A stretch of 64,000 bases of DNA from positions 2,604,001-2,668,000 of the forward strand of contig NZ_CP013341.1 of NCBI RefSeq assembly GCF_001455205.1, given 5' to 3'. Below the pieces are notes generated by a model. That model did not search any database. It was not told the origin of the DNA and worked only from the letters and a program-made list of their open reading frames with translations. Both the position numbers and the translations under genes were made by a program. The DNA comes from Nitrosomonas ureae (lineage in GTDB: Bacteria > Pseudomonadota > Gammaproteobacteria > Burkholderiales > Nitrosomonadaceae). This document shows positions 14,748-23,283 of the stretch, piece after piece; the stretch's first letter is position 1; the number at the start of each line of letters is the position of its first letter.

Positions 14748-16026
14748 AGAAAAGCTTGATCTTAAGGCTAATAGACCTCAAAGCCAATTTCTGCGCATGC
14801 CGCACAAATTCCGGGCTTTTGTCGCCGGGTATGGAAGCGGCAAGACATACGTGGGTGGGATGGCAATGTGCTCACATTTCAGGGAACACCCACAGATTAA
14901 TGCTGGGTACTTTGCTCCAAGTTACCCAATGATCAGGGATATTTTCTATCCTACGATTGAAGAGGTTGCTTACAATTTTGGTTTCCGTGTACAGATAAAC
15001 CAATCGAATAAAGAAGTTCATTTCTTTATTGGCCGCTGGTATTACGGGACTTCAATATGCCGTTCAATGGATGACCCCGGAAAAATAATTGGTTTTAAGA
15101 TCGGCCATGCTTTGATAGATGAGTTTGATACCTTGCCCTTGATGAAAGCTTTGTTGGTATGGAAGCGTGTTATTGCCCGGATGCGTTTCAAGATTAAAGG
15201 ATTGAGGAATGGCATCGACGTTACCACAACACCGGAAGGCTTTTTGGCAACTCATAAACTTTTTGTCGAGGATGTTATTGCAAAACCTGAACTATCAAAC
15301 AATTACGGTTTAATTCAAGCCAGCACCTACGAAAACGAAATCAATCTGCCTGACGATTACATACCGTCAATGATTGAATCGTACACGCCGGAACTTGCTC
15401 TGGCTTATGTGAATGGTCAGTTTGTTAACCTTAAATCCGGCACCGTCTATCGCAATTACAACCGCGTTACGAACAATTCCAACGAGACCATTAATCCAAA
15501 AGGTGAAGTCCTATTCATCGGCATGGATTTCAACGTGCAGAAAATGGCTGCGCGGATATTGGTTCAGCGTCCAAACGGCTTTCATTGCGTCGCAGAATTA
15601 AAGGATATCTTCGACACGCCTGCAATGATTCGAGTGATTGCCGAGAAGTGGCCAAAAGCTTCTAACTTCAGGCACATCATCTATCCTGATGCTTCTGGGG
15701 CAAGCCGCAATACCACCGGAGCAGCAACCAGCGATATCAAATTATTGCTTGCTGCAGGGTTTGAGGTTCGCGCACACGCTTCAAATCCGTTCGTTAAAGA
15801 TCGGGTGAATGCGGTCAATGTCGCTTTCTCAAAACAAAAGGTATGGGTAAATGCGAAAGAATGCCCAGATACTGCCAGTTGTCTTGAGAAACAGGCATAT
15901 GACGATAACGGCGAGCCGGACAAGAAAGGCGGATTCGATCACGGAAATGATGCATTTGGATATCCAATCGCCTACGAAATGCCAGTGCTTCACATCATCA
16001 GACAAGCAACCACACACGGGACCTAA
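14722..16026 (+). CDS. terL: Terminase large subunit
   Basis: 434 residues, normal for a compact TerL. Walker A is AGYGSGKT (about 35-42), Walker B is HALIDEFDTL (129-138), a TTTPEG coupling motif follows, and the RNase H-like nuclease begins at FIGMDFNVQKMAARIL (about 262). It translocates DNA into the prohead through the portal and cuts the concatemer. Confidence 0.95.
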   Translation: MGANLATLEEKLDLKANRPQSQFLRMPHKFRAFVAGYGSGKTYVGGMAMCSHFREHPQINAGYFAPSYPMIRDIFYPTIEEVAYNFGFRVQINQSNKEVHFFIGRWYYGTSICRSMDDPGKIIGFKIGHALIDEFDTLPLMKALLVWKRVIARMRFKIKGLRNGIDVTTTPEGFLATHKLFVEDVIAKPELSNNYGLIQASTYENEINLPDDYIPSMIESYTPELALAYVNGQFVNLKSGTVYRNYNRVTNNSNETINPKGEVLFIGMDFNVQKMAARILVQRPNGFHCVAELKDIFDTPAMIRVIAEKWPKASNFRHIIYPDASGASRNTTGAATSDIKLLLAAGFEVRAHASNPFVKDRVNAVNVAFSKQKVWVNAKECPDTASCLEKQAYDDNGEPDKKGGFDHGNDAFGYPIAYEMPVLHIIRQATTHGT

Positions 16027-16030
16027 AATC

Positions 16031-17437
16031 ATGAGCGTAAAAAACACACATCCGGATTACGACAATTCTCTACCCGACATTTTGATGGCACGGGATTTTT
16101 ATTTGGGTGAGCGAGTTGTCAAGCGCAAAGAGACTACTTATCTAAAGCCTACCGTTGCACAGGTTCTGGATGGGATGGGAAAAGGCGACAAAGGCCGAGC
16201 TTCTTATGAAAAGTATATCGAGGGTGCGAGATTCCCTGACCTTTTTAATCAGGCTGTAGAAAATACGCTTGGAGTTATGCATGGGGAAGATCCTGTTATC
16301 CAGGTACCAACTAAGATGGAGCCCATACTGCAGAAAATTACACGGCAGGGTGAAACCGTTTACGGACTTTTGCGCAGAATCAATGAAGAGCAACTTATCC
16401 CCGGACGTCTGGGGTTATTGCTTGACGTCGATGAAAACACGGATTTGCCTTACATTTCCTTATTCAACGCTGAGTCTGTGACTAATTGGGATGAGGGGAT
16501 TCTGGAATCCGGAACGGTGGCCAATCTTAAAATGGTTGTGTTATATGAGCCCCAAACCATACTTGATTCAGAACTTCAGTGGACTACCAAGGAAATGTTT
16601 CGGGTATGCATATTGTCCGGTAATGAATCGGGCAAATCTGTTTATCAAACCGGAGTATTTGAAGACACATTTGATTCCGCACAATTAAAACCAGTCCAGT
16701 TGATCGGAAAGTCACTGGAAAAAATCCCTTTCGTTTTTATCAACACCAAAGATTCATTGACTAAACCCGATCTTCCGCCATTTATAGGCCTGGTTAATGA
16801 GGTTTTGGGGATCTATCGATCAGAAGCCAATTATCGCTATCACTTATACATGCAATCGCAAGATACCCTGGTTCGTATCGGTCATATGAGAACGATTGAA
16901 AACGAGAACGAAACCGTCAGAACGGGAGCCGGTGCGGTGCTGGATGTCAGTATAGGCGGCGATGCCAAATTCATCGGCGTGAATTCCCAGGGGTTGACAG
17001 AAGAAAGGTTAGCGCTGGAAAACGACTACAAAAGGGCCGAGGAAAAAGCGCTCAAGTTGTTGGATAAGAAATCATCTGAAAGTGGCGAGGCATTGATAAC
17101 TCGTAAGAATTCCCAAACGGCCAGCATTACCCAGATTGCCAAAACATCATGCGCAGCATTGGAAACCATCCTCAAAATGATGGCTGAGTGGATGAGCCTG
17201 AATCCGGATGAAGTAATCGTAACACCGTTTACTGAATTCGGGGACGTATCCATTACTGCCAAAGATGTCATCGACATGATGACAGCGAAAACTATGGGGG
17301 CGCCAATTTCACAAGAAACCATTCATGAGCGAATGAGAGAGGGTGGATTGACGGATAAAACCATTGATGAAGAGATTACCGCAATTGCTGGGGAAGATGA
17401 TGTGCCAATGAGAACGGGAACCGATGGAGACCGCTAA
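16031..17437 (+). CDS. Portal protein, DUF4055 family
   Basis: 468 residues from ATG 16031, 5 nt after terL; the open frame extends upstream to 15851 but that part is the shadow of terL. The pattern GRLGLLLDVDENTDLPYISLFNAESVTNWDE is typical of DUF4055 portal-like proteins, and KNSQTASITQIAKTSCAALETILKMMAEWM is the helical wing region. It forms the DNA gate of the capsid. Confidence 0.85.
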   Translation: MSVKNTHPDYDNSLPDILMARDFYLGERVVKRKETTYLKPTVAQVLDGMGKGDKGRASYEKYIEGARFPDLFNQAVENTLGVMHGEDPVIQVPTKMEPILQKITRQGETVYGLLRRINEEQLIPGRLGLLLDVDENTDLPYISLFNAESVTNWDEGILESGTVANLKMVVLYEPQTILDSELQWTTKEMFRVCILSGNESGKSVYQTGVFEDTFDSAQLKPVQLIGKSLEKIPFVFINTKDSLTKPDLPPFIGLVNEVLGIYRSEANYRYHLYMQSQDTLVRIGHMRTIENENETVRTGAGAVLDVSIGGDAKFIGVNSQGLTEERLALENDYKRAEEKALKLLDKKSSESGEALITRKNSQTASITQIAKTSCAALETILKMMAEWMSLNPDEVIVTPFTEFGDVSITAKDVIDMMTAKTMGAPISQETIHERMREGGLTDKTIDEEITAIAGEDDVPMRTGTDGDR

Positions 17438-18623
17438 TCAGCAAATGTACGATGCGGCGCTGCGCCATCAAACCTACGTTCTGCGTTATGCGGCTGGCAT
17501 CAGAAACAAGATCAACGAATTGCTTGATCAGACTGAGGACGAAATCGCCGGAAAATTACTCAACAAGTACGGGGACTCTTCACGAGTGGTAACAAGTTCA
17601 GATTGGGAGCGATTGACCAGGCTGCAGGAAGTTATCAAGGAAATCAGATCTGATGCCTGGAGTTCAGCCGGCACATTGCTCTCTGAGGAAGCGCTTTCAT
17701 TTGTGGAACAGGAATCAAAGTTTTATACGCTTTTAATCACGAGCGTATCGCCGGTCATTATCGATACAGTTGTACCGAGCCCGGAAACGTTGAAATCTAT
17801 TGTCACTGCCAGGCCATTCGAGGGCAAGCTGCTGAAGGATTGGGTTAAGGATTATGAAGAAAAAGATATCGCGCGGATAAATAAAATGATCAATCAAGGC
17901 ATCGTTCAGGGCAAAGATGCCAAAGAAGTAGGCAGGCAGGTATTCGGAACGGTTAAAGCCAAAGGAACGGACGGCATAACGCAACACACCCGCGATTCAG
18001 TGAACATGATGGTGCGCACGGCTATTCAGCACATCAACGGTAATGCTCGGCGTGAAGTTGGTTTGATGAATGCCGAGATTATTGAGCTCGAAGAATATGT
18101 AGCCATGCTCGATGGCAGAACCACGATGCAATGCAAAGGTTTGGATAGCCAAACCTTCAAGCCGGGGGAGGGACCATATCCTCCAATTCACATCGGTTGC
18201 CGGTCAGCTCGTGTGATGTATATCAACCAGGATATCGGTGTGCGGCCAGCCAAGCCGGTTACTGAAAGATTGCTGGTCAAGGAATATGCCGAGAAGAATG
18301 ATCTGGGGTCAATCAAAAAACGTGATGATCTGCCTTATGGTACCAAGGGCGATTATGACGAATGGGCGAGGAAAAGAATCCGTGAATTGGTGGGCCCGGT
18401 ACCGGCCAAATTGAATTACAACGACTGGCTTAAAACGCAGTCAGCGGTTTTCCAATTGGATACCTTGGGGAAAACAAGAGCCGAATTATTCAGCAAAGGA
18501 AATTTGACCCTTGACAGATTTATCGATGCAGACGGAACAACTCTCACGCTTAAAGAAATCGCGCAGCGGGACGCGGTAGCTTTTGAGCGTGCGGGATTGG
18601 ATGTTAGTAAATTTTTAAACTAG
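17424..18623 (+). CDS. Phage head morphogenesis protein (SPP1 gp7 / Mu gpF-like)
   Basis: 399 residues, overlapping the portal end by 14 nt. The middle to C-terminal part has VNMMVRTAIQHINGNARREV, EEYVAMLDGRTTMQCKGLDSQTF and PYPPIHIGCRSARV, the classic minor head protein motif (DGRTT...C...H..CRS). It binds the portal and may help DNA ejection. The N-terminal half is helical. Confidence 0.9.
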   Translation: METANQQMYDAALRHQTYVLRYAAGIRNKINELLDQTEDEIAGKLLNKYGDSSRVVTSSDWERLTRLQEVIKEIRSDAWSSAGTLLSEEALSFVEQESKFYTLLITSVSPVIIDTVVPSPETLKSIVTARPFEGKLLKDWVKDYEEKDIARINKMINQGIVQGKDAKEVGRQVFGTVKAKGTDGITQHTRDSVNMMVRTAIQHINGNARREVGLMNAEIIELEEYVAMLDGRTTMQCKGLDSQTFKPGEGPYPPIHIGCRSARVMYINQDIGVRPAKPVTERLLVKEYAEKNDLGSIKKRDDLPYGTKGDYDEWARKRIRELVGPVPAKLNYNDWLKTQSAVFQLDTLGKTRAELFSKGNLTLDRFIDADGTTLTLKEIAQRDAVAFERAGLDVSKFLN

Positions 18624-18635
18624 GAGACGACGCAA

Positions 18636-19460
18636 ATGGCACTGAAAATCAAAATACCAAATCTTGAAGGACTTGAAGAGCATTTTCATTCACTGTACAC
18701 CCAGCAATCAGACGGATCGTATCTGCTGACTGGAGTGGAGGGTATGAAAACACAGACTGATCTTGACGTCTTAACCACGTCATTGGCGAAGGAGCGCAAG
18801 GATCATAAAGCCACGAAAGACAAATATGCTGTGCTGGGTGATAAGGATCCGGTTGACATTCTATCCCAGCTCGATCGAGTATCAGAGCTGGAAGCGGCAG
18901 CATCCGGAAAGATCGATGAAACCAGAATCAATGAAATGGTGGAAGGGCGATTACGCACGAAGCTTGCCCCGGTAGAAAGAGAACGGGACCAGTTAAAAAC
19001 TCAGCTCGAAGCCGCACAAACTCAGGTGAATGATTTCTCTGCCCGAGAAAAACGCAGAACAATACATGACAAGGTTCGGGAAGCCGCAATCGCGTCTAAA
19101 ATGATGCCTGAAGCTTATGACGATGTTTTGATGTATGCCGATGCCATGATGGACCTTACCGAGGATGGCCGGGTGGTAACAAAGGATCAGGTTGGCGTTA
19201 CTCCTGGCCTAGATCCAACCGTGTGGTTGACCGAGATGCAACAGAAAAAACGTTACTGGTGGCCAGGTAGTCAATCGGGTAATTCATTTGGTTCTGAGGG
19301 TGTAGGGAACTTAGGTGGCGAAAACCCATGGAGTGCTACCGGGTGGAACTTGACCAAACAGGCAGAGGTTCACTCACAAGATCCAAAACGTGCTGATCAA
19401 ATGGCGCGGTCTGCGGGTACGACAGTCGGCGGTCCTAAACCACAACCTAAAGCTGCATGA
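18636..19460 (+). CDS. Capsid scaffolding-type protein
   Basis: 274 residues. A short N-terminal domain, then a long charged coiled coil (about 75-150: LVTK-type heptads such as RTKLAPVERERDQLKTQLEAAQTQVND), a helical segment and a Gly/Asn-rich tail. This domain order and its place before the major capsid protein match scaffold proteins. AGGAGACGACGC gives a strong ribosome binding site. The next gene overlaps by 4 nt. Confidence 0.75.
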   Translation: MALKIKIPNLEGLEEHFHSLYTQQSDGSYLLTGVEGMKTQTDLDVLTTSLAKERKDHKATKDKYAVLGDKDPVDILSQLDRVSELEAAASGKIDETRINEMVEGRLRTKLAPVERERDQLKTQLEAAQTQVNDFSAREKRRTIHDKVREAAIASKMMPEAYDDVLMYADAMMDLTEDGRVVTKDQVGVTPGLDPTVWLTEMQQKKRYWWPGSQSGNSFGSEGVGNLGGENPWSATGWNLTKQAEVHSQDPKRADQMARSAGTTVGGPKPQPKAA

Positions 19461-19894
19461 CAACGATAGCGTATAAGGACGGGATCATTGCGTACGATAG
19501 CCGTGTTAGAGCAGGTGATTTAATTATCGATGATAATATCGATAAGCACTTTCATGTAGGCAATGATCATTTTTTCATATCTGGGGATATAGGCCAGGCT
19601 GACGAATTTATTCATTGCGCGCAGTCTGGAAGCTCAGTAATGCGGTACATAGATATCCACGCGATAGCAATTCTTGAAGGTAAGCTCCTCATCATCGGTA
19701 TAGAAGAGATCGATGGACATTCTCGTATGTACAAGGACATCCCTAGACTCAATTATCACTATGCTGTTGGTTCCGGCATGCGATTTGCATTAGCTGCAAT
19801 GGACATGGGTGCTAGTGCAAAGGAGTCGATTGAATTGGCAATGAAACGTGATTCATGTACCGGCGGCACTATCAGAACTTTTGAATTCAAGTAG
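19457..19894 (+). CDS. Proteasome beta / HslV-like Ntn hydrolase of phage
   Basis: 145 residues. After Met removal the N-terminus is TTIAYKDGIIAYDSRVRAG, with Thr as the likely nucleophile and the D-S-R segment as in HslV and proteasome beta subunits. FFISGDIG, YYAVGSG-like HYAVGSGMRFALAAMDMGASAKESIELAM and GTGG-like CTGGTI follow the family order. Prophages often carry such a gene. It is coupled to the scaffold by ATGA, suggesting a role in scaffold or prohead processing; that link is inference. A strong terminator follows. Confidence 0.85.
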   Translation: MTTIAYKDGIIAYDSRVRAGDLIIDDNIDKHFHVGNDHFFISGDIGQADEFIHCAQSGSSVMRYIDIHAIAILEGKLLIIGIEEIDGHSRMYKDIPRLNYHYAVGSGMRFALAAMDMGASAKESIELAMKRDSCTGGTIRTFEFK

Positions 19895-19900
19895 CAAATT

Positions 19901-19927
19901 GGGCGCTTAGTGCGCCCTTTTTAATTT
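19901..19927 (+). terminator. Intrinsic terminator ending the packaging/head gene block
   Basis: GGGCGC (19901-19906) and GCGCCC (19912-19917) form a GC-rich stem with loop TTAGT, followed by TTTTTAATTT. It stops transcription before the opposite-strand block at 20-25.7 kb, so the capsid and tail genes need another promoter. Confidence 0.88.
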
Positions 19928-20016
19928 GGTGGAATTACATCATTTTAGATTGGGATGAAAGTCAGTATTGAAATATATTTCTTTGCCATCAAAATTGCAC
20001 TTCAAACTTCGTTCAC

Positions 20017-20268
20017 CTATTTATCAAACCAAACTGAAACAGTGTAACCTGTATCCTCATTAGCGGTTAAACAAAAATCATGCAGAATTTGTGCTGCTTT
20101 GCGATAATCTGTGCTGCCTTCTTCATAAAGGTTAAATTTTGAGTAAATTTGAGTTAAGTTGTAAAACGAAACCCTCATACCCTCATTTATGTTTCTTACG
20201 CTGTAAATAACATACGCGCCTGCTACTTCACCGAATTTCAAATTCATTCTTTCGGATACTTCTTTCAT
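20017..20268 (-). CDS. Hypothetical protein (83 aa)
   Basis: MKEVSERMNLKFGEVAGAYVIYSVRNINEGMRV... starts at 20268 with AGGAC 8 nt upstream. Mixed alpha/beta, ends in TGYTVSVWFDK. It is the last gene of the minus-strand block and lies downstream of hicAB. No family recognised. Confidence 0.55.
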   Translation of the reverse strand: MKEVSERMNLKFGEVAGAYVIYSVRNINEGMRVSFYNLTQIYSKFNLYEEGSTDYRKAAQILHDFCLTANEDTGYTVSVWFDK

Positions 20269-20322
20269 TTTTTGTCCTGTCTTTCAAATTCTTTGAGCAA
20301 ATCTACCAATTTCTCAAATCAC

Positions 20323-20739
20323 TTACTCCAAAGACAAAACCAGCTTTTTACCTAATGCAGCTGCGGCTTTATCAAGCTGCTTTAAAGTGGGCCAGTGATG
20401 CGGATCTTCCAGGCGCTGAGCAACCGGCCAGGATGAATCGATAGCACGGGCGATATCAGCTAATGACCTATCACCTCTTGCCCATCGAACCAAAAGGGCA
20501 GACTGAACTTTTACTTCCGGAGCGATGTAATATGCCCCTTCAACGTTTTCGGAAGGGCGTGGAATATCCGTTCCATTTTCAAGAAAACATTCCATCATTC
20601 CCGTTAAAACTTCCGCAGCGTTAAATAAGCATTCTTCGATTGTTTCGCCACAAGTGAATACGTTTTCCATATCCACAAACTGCACATGAAATCCCGATGG
20701 TTCTTGAGGTTCAAATATTGCCGGATAAAGTGTATTCAT
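20323..20739 (-). CDS. hicB: HicB-type antitoxin with C-terminal HTH
   Basis: 138 residues. The N-terminal half (MNTLYPAIFEPQEPSGFHVQFVDMENVFTCGETIEECLFNA) is the HicB partial RNase H fold. The C-terminal half (about 85-135, SLADIARAIDSSWPVAQRLEDPHHWPTLKQLDKAAAALG) is a helix-turn-helix for autoregulation. It follows hicA with a 4-nt ATGA-type overlap. It neutralises HicA and represses the operon from the palindrome at 20934-20953. Confidence 0.9.
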   Translation of the reverse strand: MNTLYPAIFEPQEPSGFHVQFVDMENVFTCGETIEECLFNAAEVLTGMMECFLENGTDIPRPSENVEGAYYIAPEVKVQSALLVRWARGDRSLADIARAIDSSWPVAQRLEDPHHWPTLKQLDKAAAALGKKLVLSLE

Positions 20740-20921
20740 TTTAATTTAACCCCCGATAATCTTTGGATTGATAATAATGTCCCTATGGGAACGTCCTTAG
20801 TGCCGTGAACCGGTACTGGTACTATGTACCCACCTTTCGCCATCATATGATGACTGCCATTGATGTGACTAAGCTTCCATCCTTCAGCCTGCAATTTCTT
20901 GATGATTTGTTTTCCGTTCAT
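20736..20921 (-). CDS. hicA: HicA-type mRNA interferase toxin
   Basis: 61 residues from ATG 20921; the open frame extends to a TTG at 20942 but that overlaps the -10 box. MNGKQIIKKLQAEGWKLSHINGSHHMMAKG has the dsRBD-like fold with the GSHH catalytic His. HicA cleaves mRNA when free of HicB. The message would have only a few bases of leader. It is likely a prophage maintenance or defence module. Confidence 0.92.
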   Translation of the reverse strand: MNGKQIIKKLQAEGWKLSHINGSHHMMAKGGYIVPVPVHGTKDVPIGTLLSIQRLSGVKLK

Positions 20922-20930
20922 AGTAAGTAT

Positions 20931-20959
20931 ATCATATAACAATATAGTTATATAGTCAA
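20931..20959 (-). promoter_or_regulatory. hicAB promoter with palindromic operator
   Basis: On the minus strand TTGACT (20954-20959) and TATGAT (20931-20936) are 17 bp apart. Between them ATATAAC-N6-GTTATAT (20934-20953) is a perfect inverted repeat, well placed for HicB to block polymerase. Confidence 0.85.
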
Positions 20960-20965
20960 TATAAA

Positions 20966-21142
20966 CTACTGTTTATTCTTATCAATTTCAGCATTTAATG
21001 TTTCAAGAATCCAGGCATTCATCTTCATATTTTTTCGTTTCGCTGCCTGGATATACCGACCTTTCTCAGCTGGTTTGCACTCGACATGGAGGTAAGACTT
21101 TCTCTCTTCCTGCCGTGGCTGAGGATCTTCCTTTTCATCCAT
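20966..21142 (-). CDS. Small ribbon-helix-helix-like protein (58 aa)
   Basis: MDEKEDPQPRQEERKSYLHVECKPAEKGRYIQAAKRKNMKMNAWILETLNAEIDKNKQ in short: a charged N-terminus, one beta strand (SYLHVEC) and two helices (AEKGRYIQAAKRKN, NAWILETLNAEI), the Arc/RHH plan. ATG 21142 has AAGGA 8 nt upstream. It lies just upstream of the hicA promoter on the same strand. It may regulate this block, or be an orphan antitoxin. Confidence 0.7.
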   Translation of the reverse strand: MDEKEDPQPRQEERKSYLHVECKPAEKGRYIQAAKRKNMKMNAWILETLNAEIDKNKQ

Positions 21143-21157
21143 TTCATTATTCCTTGT

Positions 21158-21181
21158 AATAAAAGGGGCTTACGCCCCTTT
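21158..21181 (-). terminator. Terminator after LPD29-like gene
   Basis: AAAGGGGC (21162-21169) and GCCCCTTT (21174-21181) form an 8-bp stem with a 4-nt loop. On the minus strand it runs into TTTTATTA, a good U-tract, 20 nt after the stop at 21202. Confidence 0.8.
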
Positions 21182-21201
21182 GGTTTGTGGTGAGGATAAT
21201 T

Positions 21202-21630
21202 TTAAGCGGCTAGGTGTTCTTTCCAGAATTGTTCATTGCGAAAATAGTTGTGAACTAATTCGCTGACTTCCCAAGGTTGAGCTGTATCAAATCCAGGATA
21301 TTTCGTAGCCATTAATGCCTGGGAAATCTTATCCTTCATGGCCGCCGATGGACGATTGCTCACATGCACGTATTTAACTTGCGGAATATCATGTATTACA
21401 TTGTTCATATCGTAATAATCTTCCATTGCCCTGAATGTCCCAAACTGGTATTTGCTGGTGATTTCTTTTATTGCTTCCATCATAGCCGGATTGATATCTT
21501 CCAGATATACGGTTACTGCGTTACCCATTGAGAATCTTTCGCTGGTTACTTTGGCTTTGACGCCTAATTTTTTGAGCTCTGAGCGGATTGCTTGGGCTGC
21601 TGCTGCGTGTGGTGACAATTTTTTTTCCAT
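21202..21630 (-). CDS. LPD29-like protein
   Basis: 142 residues. AAAAQAIRSELKKLGVKAKVTSERFSMGNAVTVYLEDINP and YQFGTFRAMEDYYD fit the large polyvalent protein-associated domain 29, usually found on phages and plasmids. The C-terminal helix set (AQPWEVSELVHNYFRN) is extra. CAGGAGAAAACG precedes the ATG. Role unknown; the domain is common in anti-defence and mobile-element islands. Confidence 0.7.
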   Translation of the reverse strand: MEKKLSPHAAAAQAIRSELKKLGVKAKVTSERFSMGNAVTVYLEDINPAMMEAIKEITSKYQFGTFRAMEDYYDMNNVIHDIPQVKYVHVSNRPSAAMKDKISQALMATKYPGFDTAQPWEVSELVHNYFRNEQFWKEHLAA

Positions 21631-21648
21631 CGTTTTCTCCTGTTAGCT

Positions 21649-21665
21649 GCCAGGATCCTCCTGGC
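21649..21665 (-). terminator. 7-bp hairpin between two minus-strand genes
   Basis: GCCAGGA and TCCTGGC pair around a TCC loop. It sits after the 50-aa gene and just before the ribosome binding site of the LPD29-like gene. No T-run follows, so it may be a leader structure rather than a terminator. Confidence 0.4.
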
Positions 21666-21674
21666 CGGTAATTA

Positions 21675-21827
21675 TTAAACTAATGTGAAACTAGATTTTC
21701 CGATCACGTCTGTTTCGCCATTTGCAAACTTTACGTAGTATCTTCCGTTTCCTCTGAATTCAAAAACTTCAATTATTTCTCCAACCTGGTGATCAAAGTA
21801 GTTTCTATTTAATTTTGCGTTTTTCAT
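21675..21827 (-). CDS. Small beta-barrel-like protein (50 aa)
   Basis: MKNAKLNRNYFDHQVGEIIEVFEFRGNGRYYVKFANGETDVIGKSS... reads as a small SH3/KOW-like barrel. AAAGGAAA favours ATG 21827 over 21833. It is preceded by a promoter with a consensus -10. Function unknown. Confidence 0.65.
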   Translation of the reverse strand: MKNAKLNRNYFDHQVGEIIEVFEFRGNGRYYVKFANGETDVIGKSSFTLV

Positions 21828-21865
21828 CTTCATTTCCTTTTTCTGTTTAATTTGTTGATATGTTC

Positions 21866-21893
21866 ATTATACAGAGTATTGCAAAAAAAACAA
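21866..21893 (-). promoter_or_regulatory. Promoter for the 50-aa gene
   Basis: TATAAT (21866-21871) with TTGTTT (21888-21893) 16 bp upstream on the minus strand, about 40 nt before the gene start. Confidence 0.6.
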
Positions 21894-21906
21894 TAAAAAC
21901 AACAAG

Positions 21907-22176
21907 TTAAATAGAATATTTTTGAAATATTTCGTACTCGGATTTTGATATTTCCGTTATCCTGTCGCAACGGACATCATTTCCATTATCATACCAATAC
22001 ACCCCATCGGCGTCTGGTCCGTCACGTCCACCTGGATCACCATCATCATACCAATCACATACAACTTTTCTCGCCGCTTTACTAACATCATCGTCTGGCT
22101 CGACTTTAATCGATACATCTTTGTAAAATTCAAACTCACCGCACCTGGTTAATATTGATAGTAGATAATATTTCAT
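21907..22176 (-). CDS. Acidic hypothetical protein (89 aa)
   Basis: MKYYLLSILTRCGEFEFYKDVSIKVEPDDD then an Asp/Gly-rich stretch (WYDDGDPGGRDGPDADGVYWYDNGNDVRCD) and a helical end. Its ATG overlaps the TGA of the upstream gene, and AGGTG lies upstream. The strong negative charge is compatible with a DNA-mimic or RNA-mimic inhibitor, but that is only a suggestion from composition. Confidence 0.65.
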   Translation of the reverse strand: MKYYLLSILTRCGEFEFYKDVSIKVEPDDDVSKAARKVVCDWYDDGDPGGRDGPDADGVYWYDNGNDVRCDRITEISKSEYEIFQKYSI

Positions 22177-22451
22177 GGTTTCACCTGTTGGGCTGTGTTG
22201 GATCGGAATGATTGATAACTGCGTACTTTTGATTGTGTTTTGGCGAAATGATCGGAAAATTCAACCTTCACACCCTTTTCATTGATCGTTTTAAGGAATA
22301 AAGATAAGTCGCAATCTTCTTCCAGGTAAACCCATTCGCCGAGTTGGTATGAAAAGGCCGAGATTTCTTTCTCGATACCTAGCTCAATTAAGAGCGATCT
22401 TTTTACCTTCGCCCAGCCGTGACCGGGATCTGCTAAGAATTTAATTTTCAT
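22173..22451 (-). CDS. Conserved phage protein, PGHGW family (92 aa)
   Basis: MKIKFLADPGHGWAKVKRSLLIELGIEKEISAFSYQ...GEWVYLEEDCD is a pattern found in many phage small proteins (DPGHGW, SSYSY-like, YLEEDCD). Nothing is known of its activity. It is coupled by ATGA to the acidic gene, so the two probably act together. AGGAG lies upstream. Confidence 0.75.
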   Translation of the reverse strand: MKIKFLADPGHGWAKVKRSLLIELGIEKEISAFSYQLGEWVYLEEDCDLSLFLKTINEKGVKVEFSDHFAKTQSKVRSYQSFRSNTAQQVKP

Positions 22452-22473
22452 GGTTGCTTCTCCTATTTGGTTC

Positions 22474-22494
22474 GCCCCTTGCGGGGCTTTTGTT
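22474..22494 (+). terminator. Hairpin with T-tract on the plus strand, between ardC and next gene
   Basis: GCCCC/GGGGC with a TTGC loop is followed on the plus strand by TTTTGTTT. The flanking genes are on the minus strand, where the A-run precedes the stem, so it may act in both directions or block plus-strand read-through. Confidence 0.65.
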
Positions 22495-22497
22495 TAG

Positions 22498-23283
22498 TTA
22501 TTGTGGCTTGACTTGCCCGGCTTTCATGATCTTGTCAGCTGCGCTGAAAATCTTCTGAGCTGACTTTTCCTGAATTTCACAGCTTCTTAGCCAGTGTTGG
22601 ATATAACCCCGAGATTCGTCTAATCCGGGTAAACTCAACAAACTGCACAAAATGTACGCTACCGATTCTGCTTCAACCTCACGTATGTCTTGAGGCGTTG
22701 TATCGTGGTCAGTCATGGTGTGTTCTAGGGTATGGCCTAAGACAACATGCGCTAATTCGTGGAAGCGGGTTTTGTGTGGATATTGAGCAAGGGGATTGAT
22801 TGCGATCGATGCGCCGGACGCATATCCCTGACAATTTCCATTGTAGTGATCGAATGTTCCCTCAGTTATTCCCAGCGCATTCAATGCCAATTCTCTGTCC
22901 CAGGATGGTACCGGAATCTCATTCGCAAAATCCTCGCCCTCAGTTTGCCAAAGCACGAACCAGTTATTTTTCCAAACAAACCGGGAAAAAACATGCTCTT
23001 CAGTTTCGCCGGTTGATTTGTTTTCCTTCTCGCTTTTCATGGTGATGGGCATGCACAGAGCGATTGCTTTCTCACCCTTTTTGACCTGCCGGCCTTTTTC
23101 TGTCCATGCTTTGTAACTTGCGATCGGTCCGAGTTTAATTCCTCTGGCAGCGCATTGGAACGCAGCCGCCATTACATTGCCCAGGCTGTAATTATGAAAG
23201 GCCGAATATGCTTCGCTGATGATGCCGGGCTGGTTTACTGCGTTGCTAAGTAGTGTGGAGAACTGTATATTGATTGTAGTCAT
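22498..23283 (-). CDS. ardC: ArdC-like antirestriction protein with metallopeptidase domain
   Basis: 261 residues. The N-terminal ArdC domain (about 20-110) has NPLG-like SLGNVMAAAFQCAARG, SYKAWTEKGRQVKKGEKAI and FVWKNNWFVLWQTEG. The C-terminal half carries RFHELAHVVLGHT (HExxH zinc site) and EVEAESVAYILC, giving the third ligand Glu. ArdC proteins bind single-stranded DNA and protect incoming DNA from restriction. It has its own promoter at 23376-23403. Confidence 0.88.
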   Translation of the reverse strand: MTTINIQFSTLLSNAVNQPGIISEAYSAFHNYSLGNVMAAAFQCAARGIKLGPIASYKAWTEKGRQVKKGEKAIALCMPITMKSEKENKSTGETEEHVFSRFVWKNNWFVLWQTEGEDFANEIPVPSWDRELALNALGITEGTFDHYNGNCQGYASGASIAINPLAQYPHKTRFHELAHVVLGHTLEHTMTDHDTTPQDIREVEAESVAYILCSLLSLPGLDESRGYIQHWLRSCEIQEKSAQKIFSAADKIMKAGQVKPQ

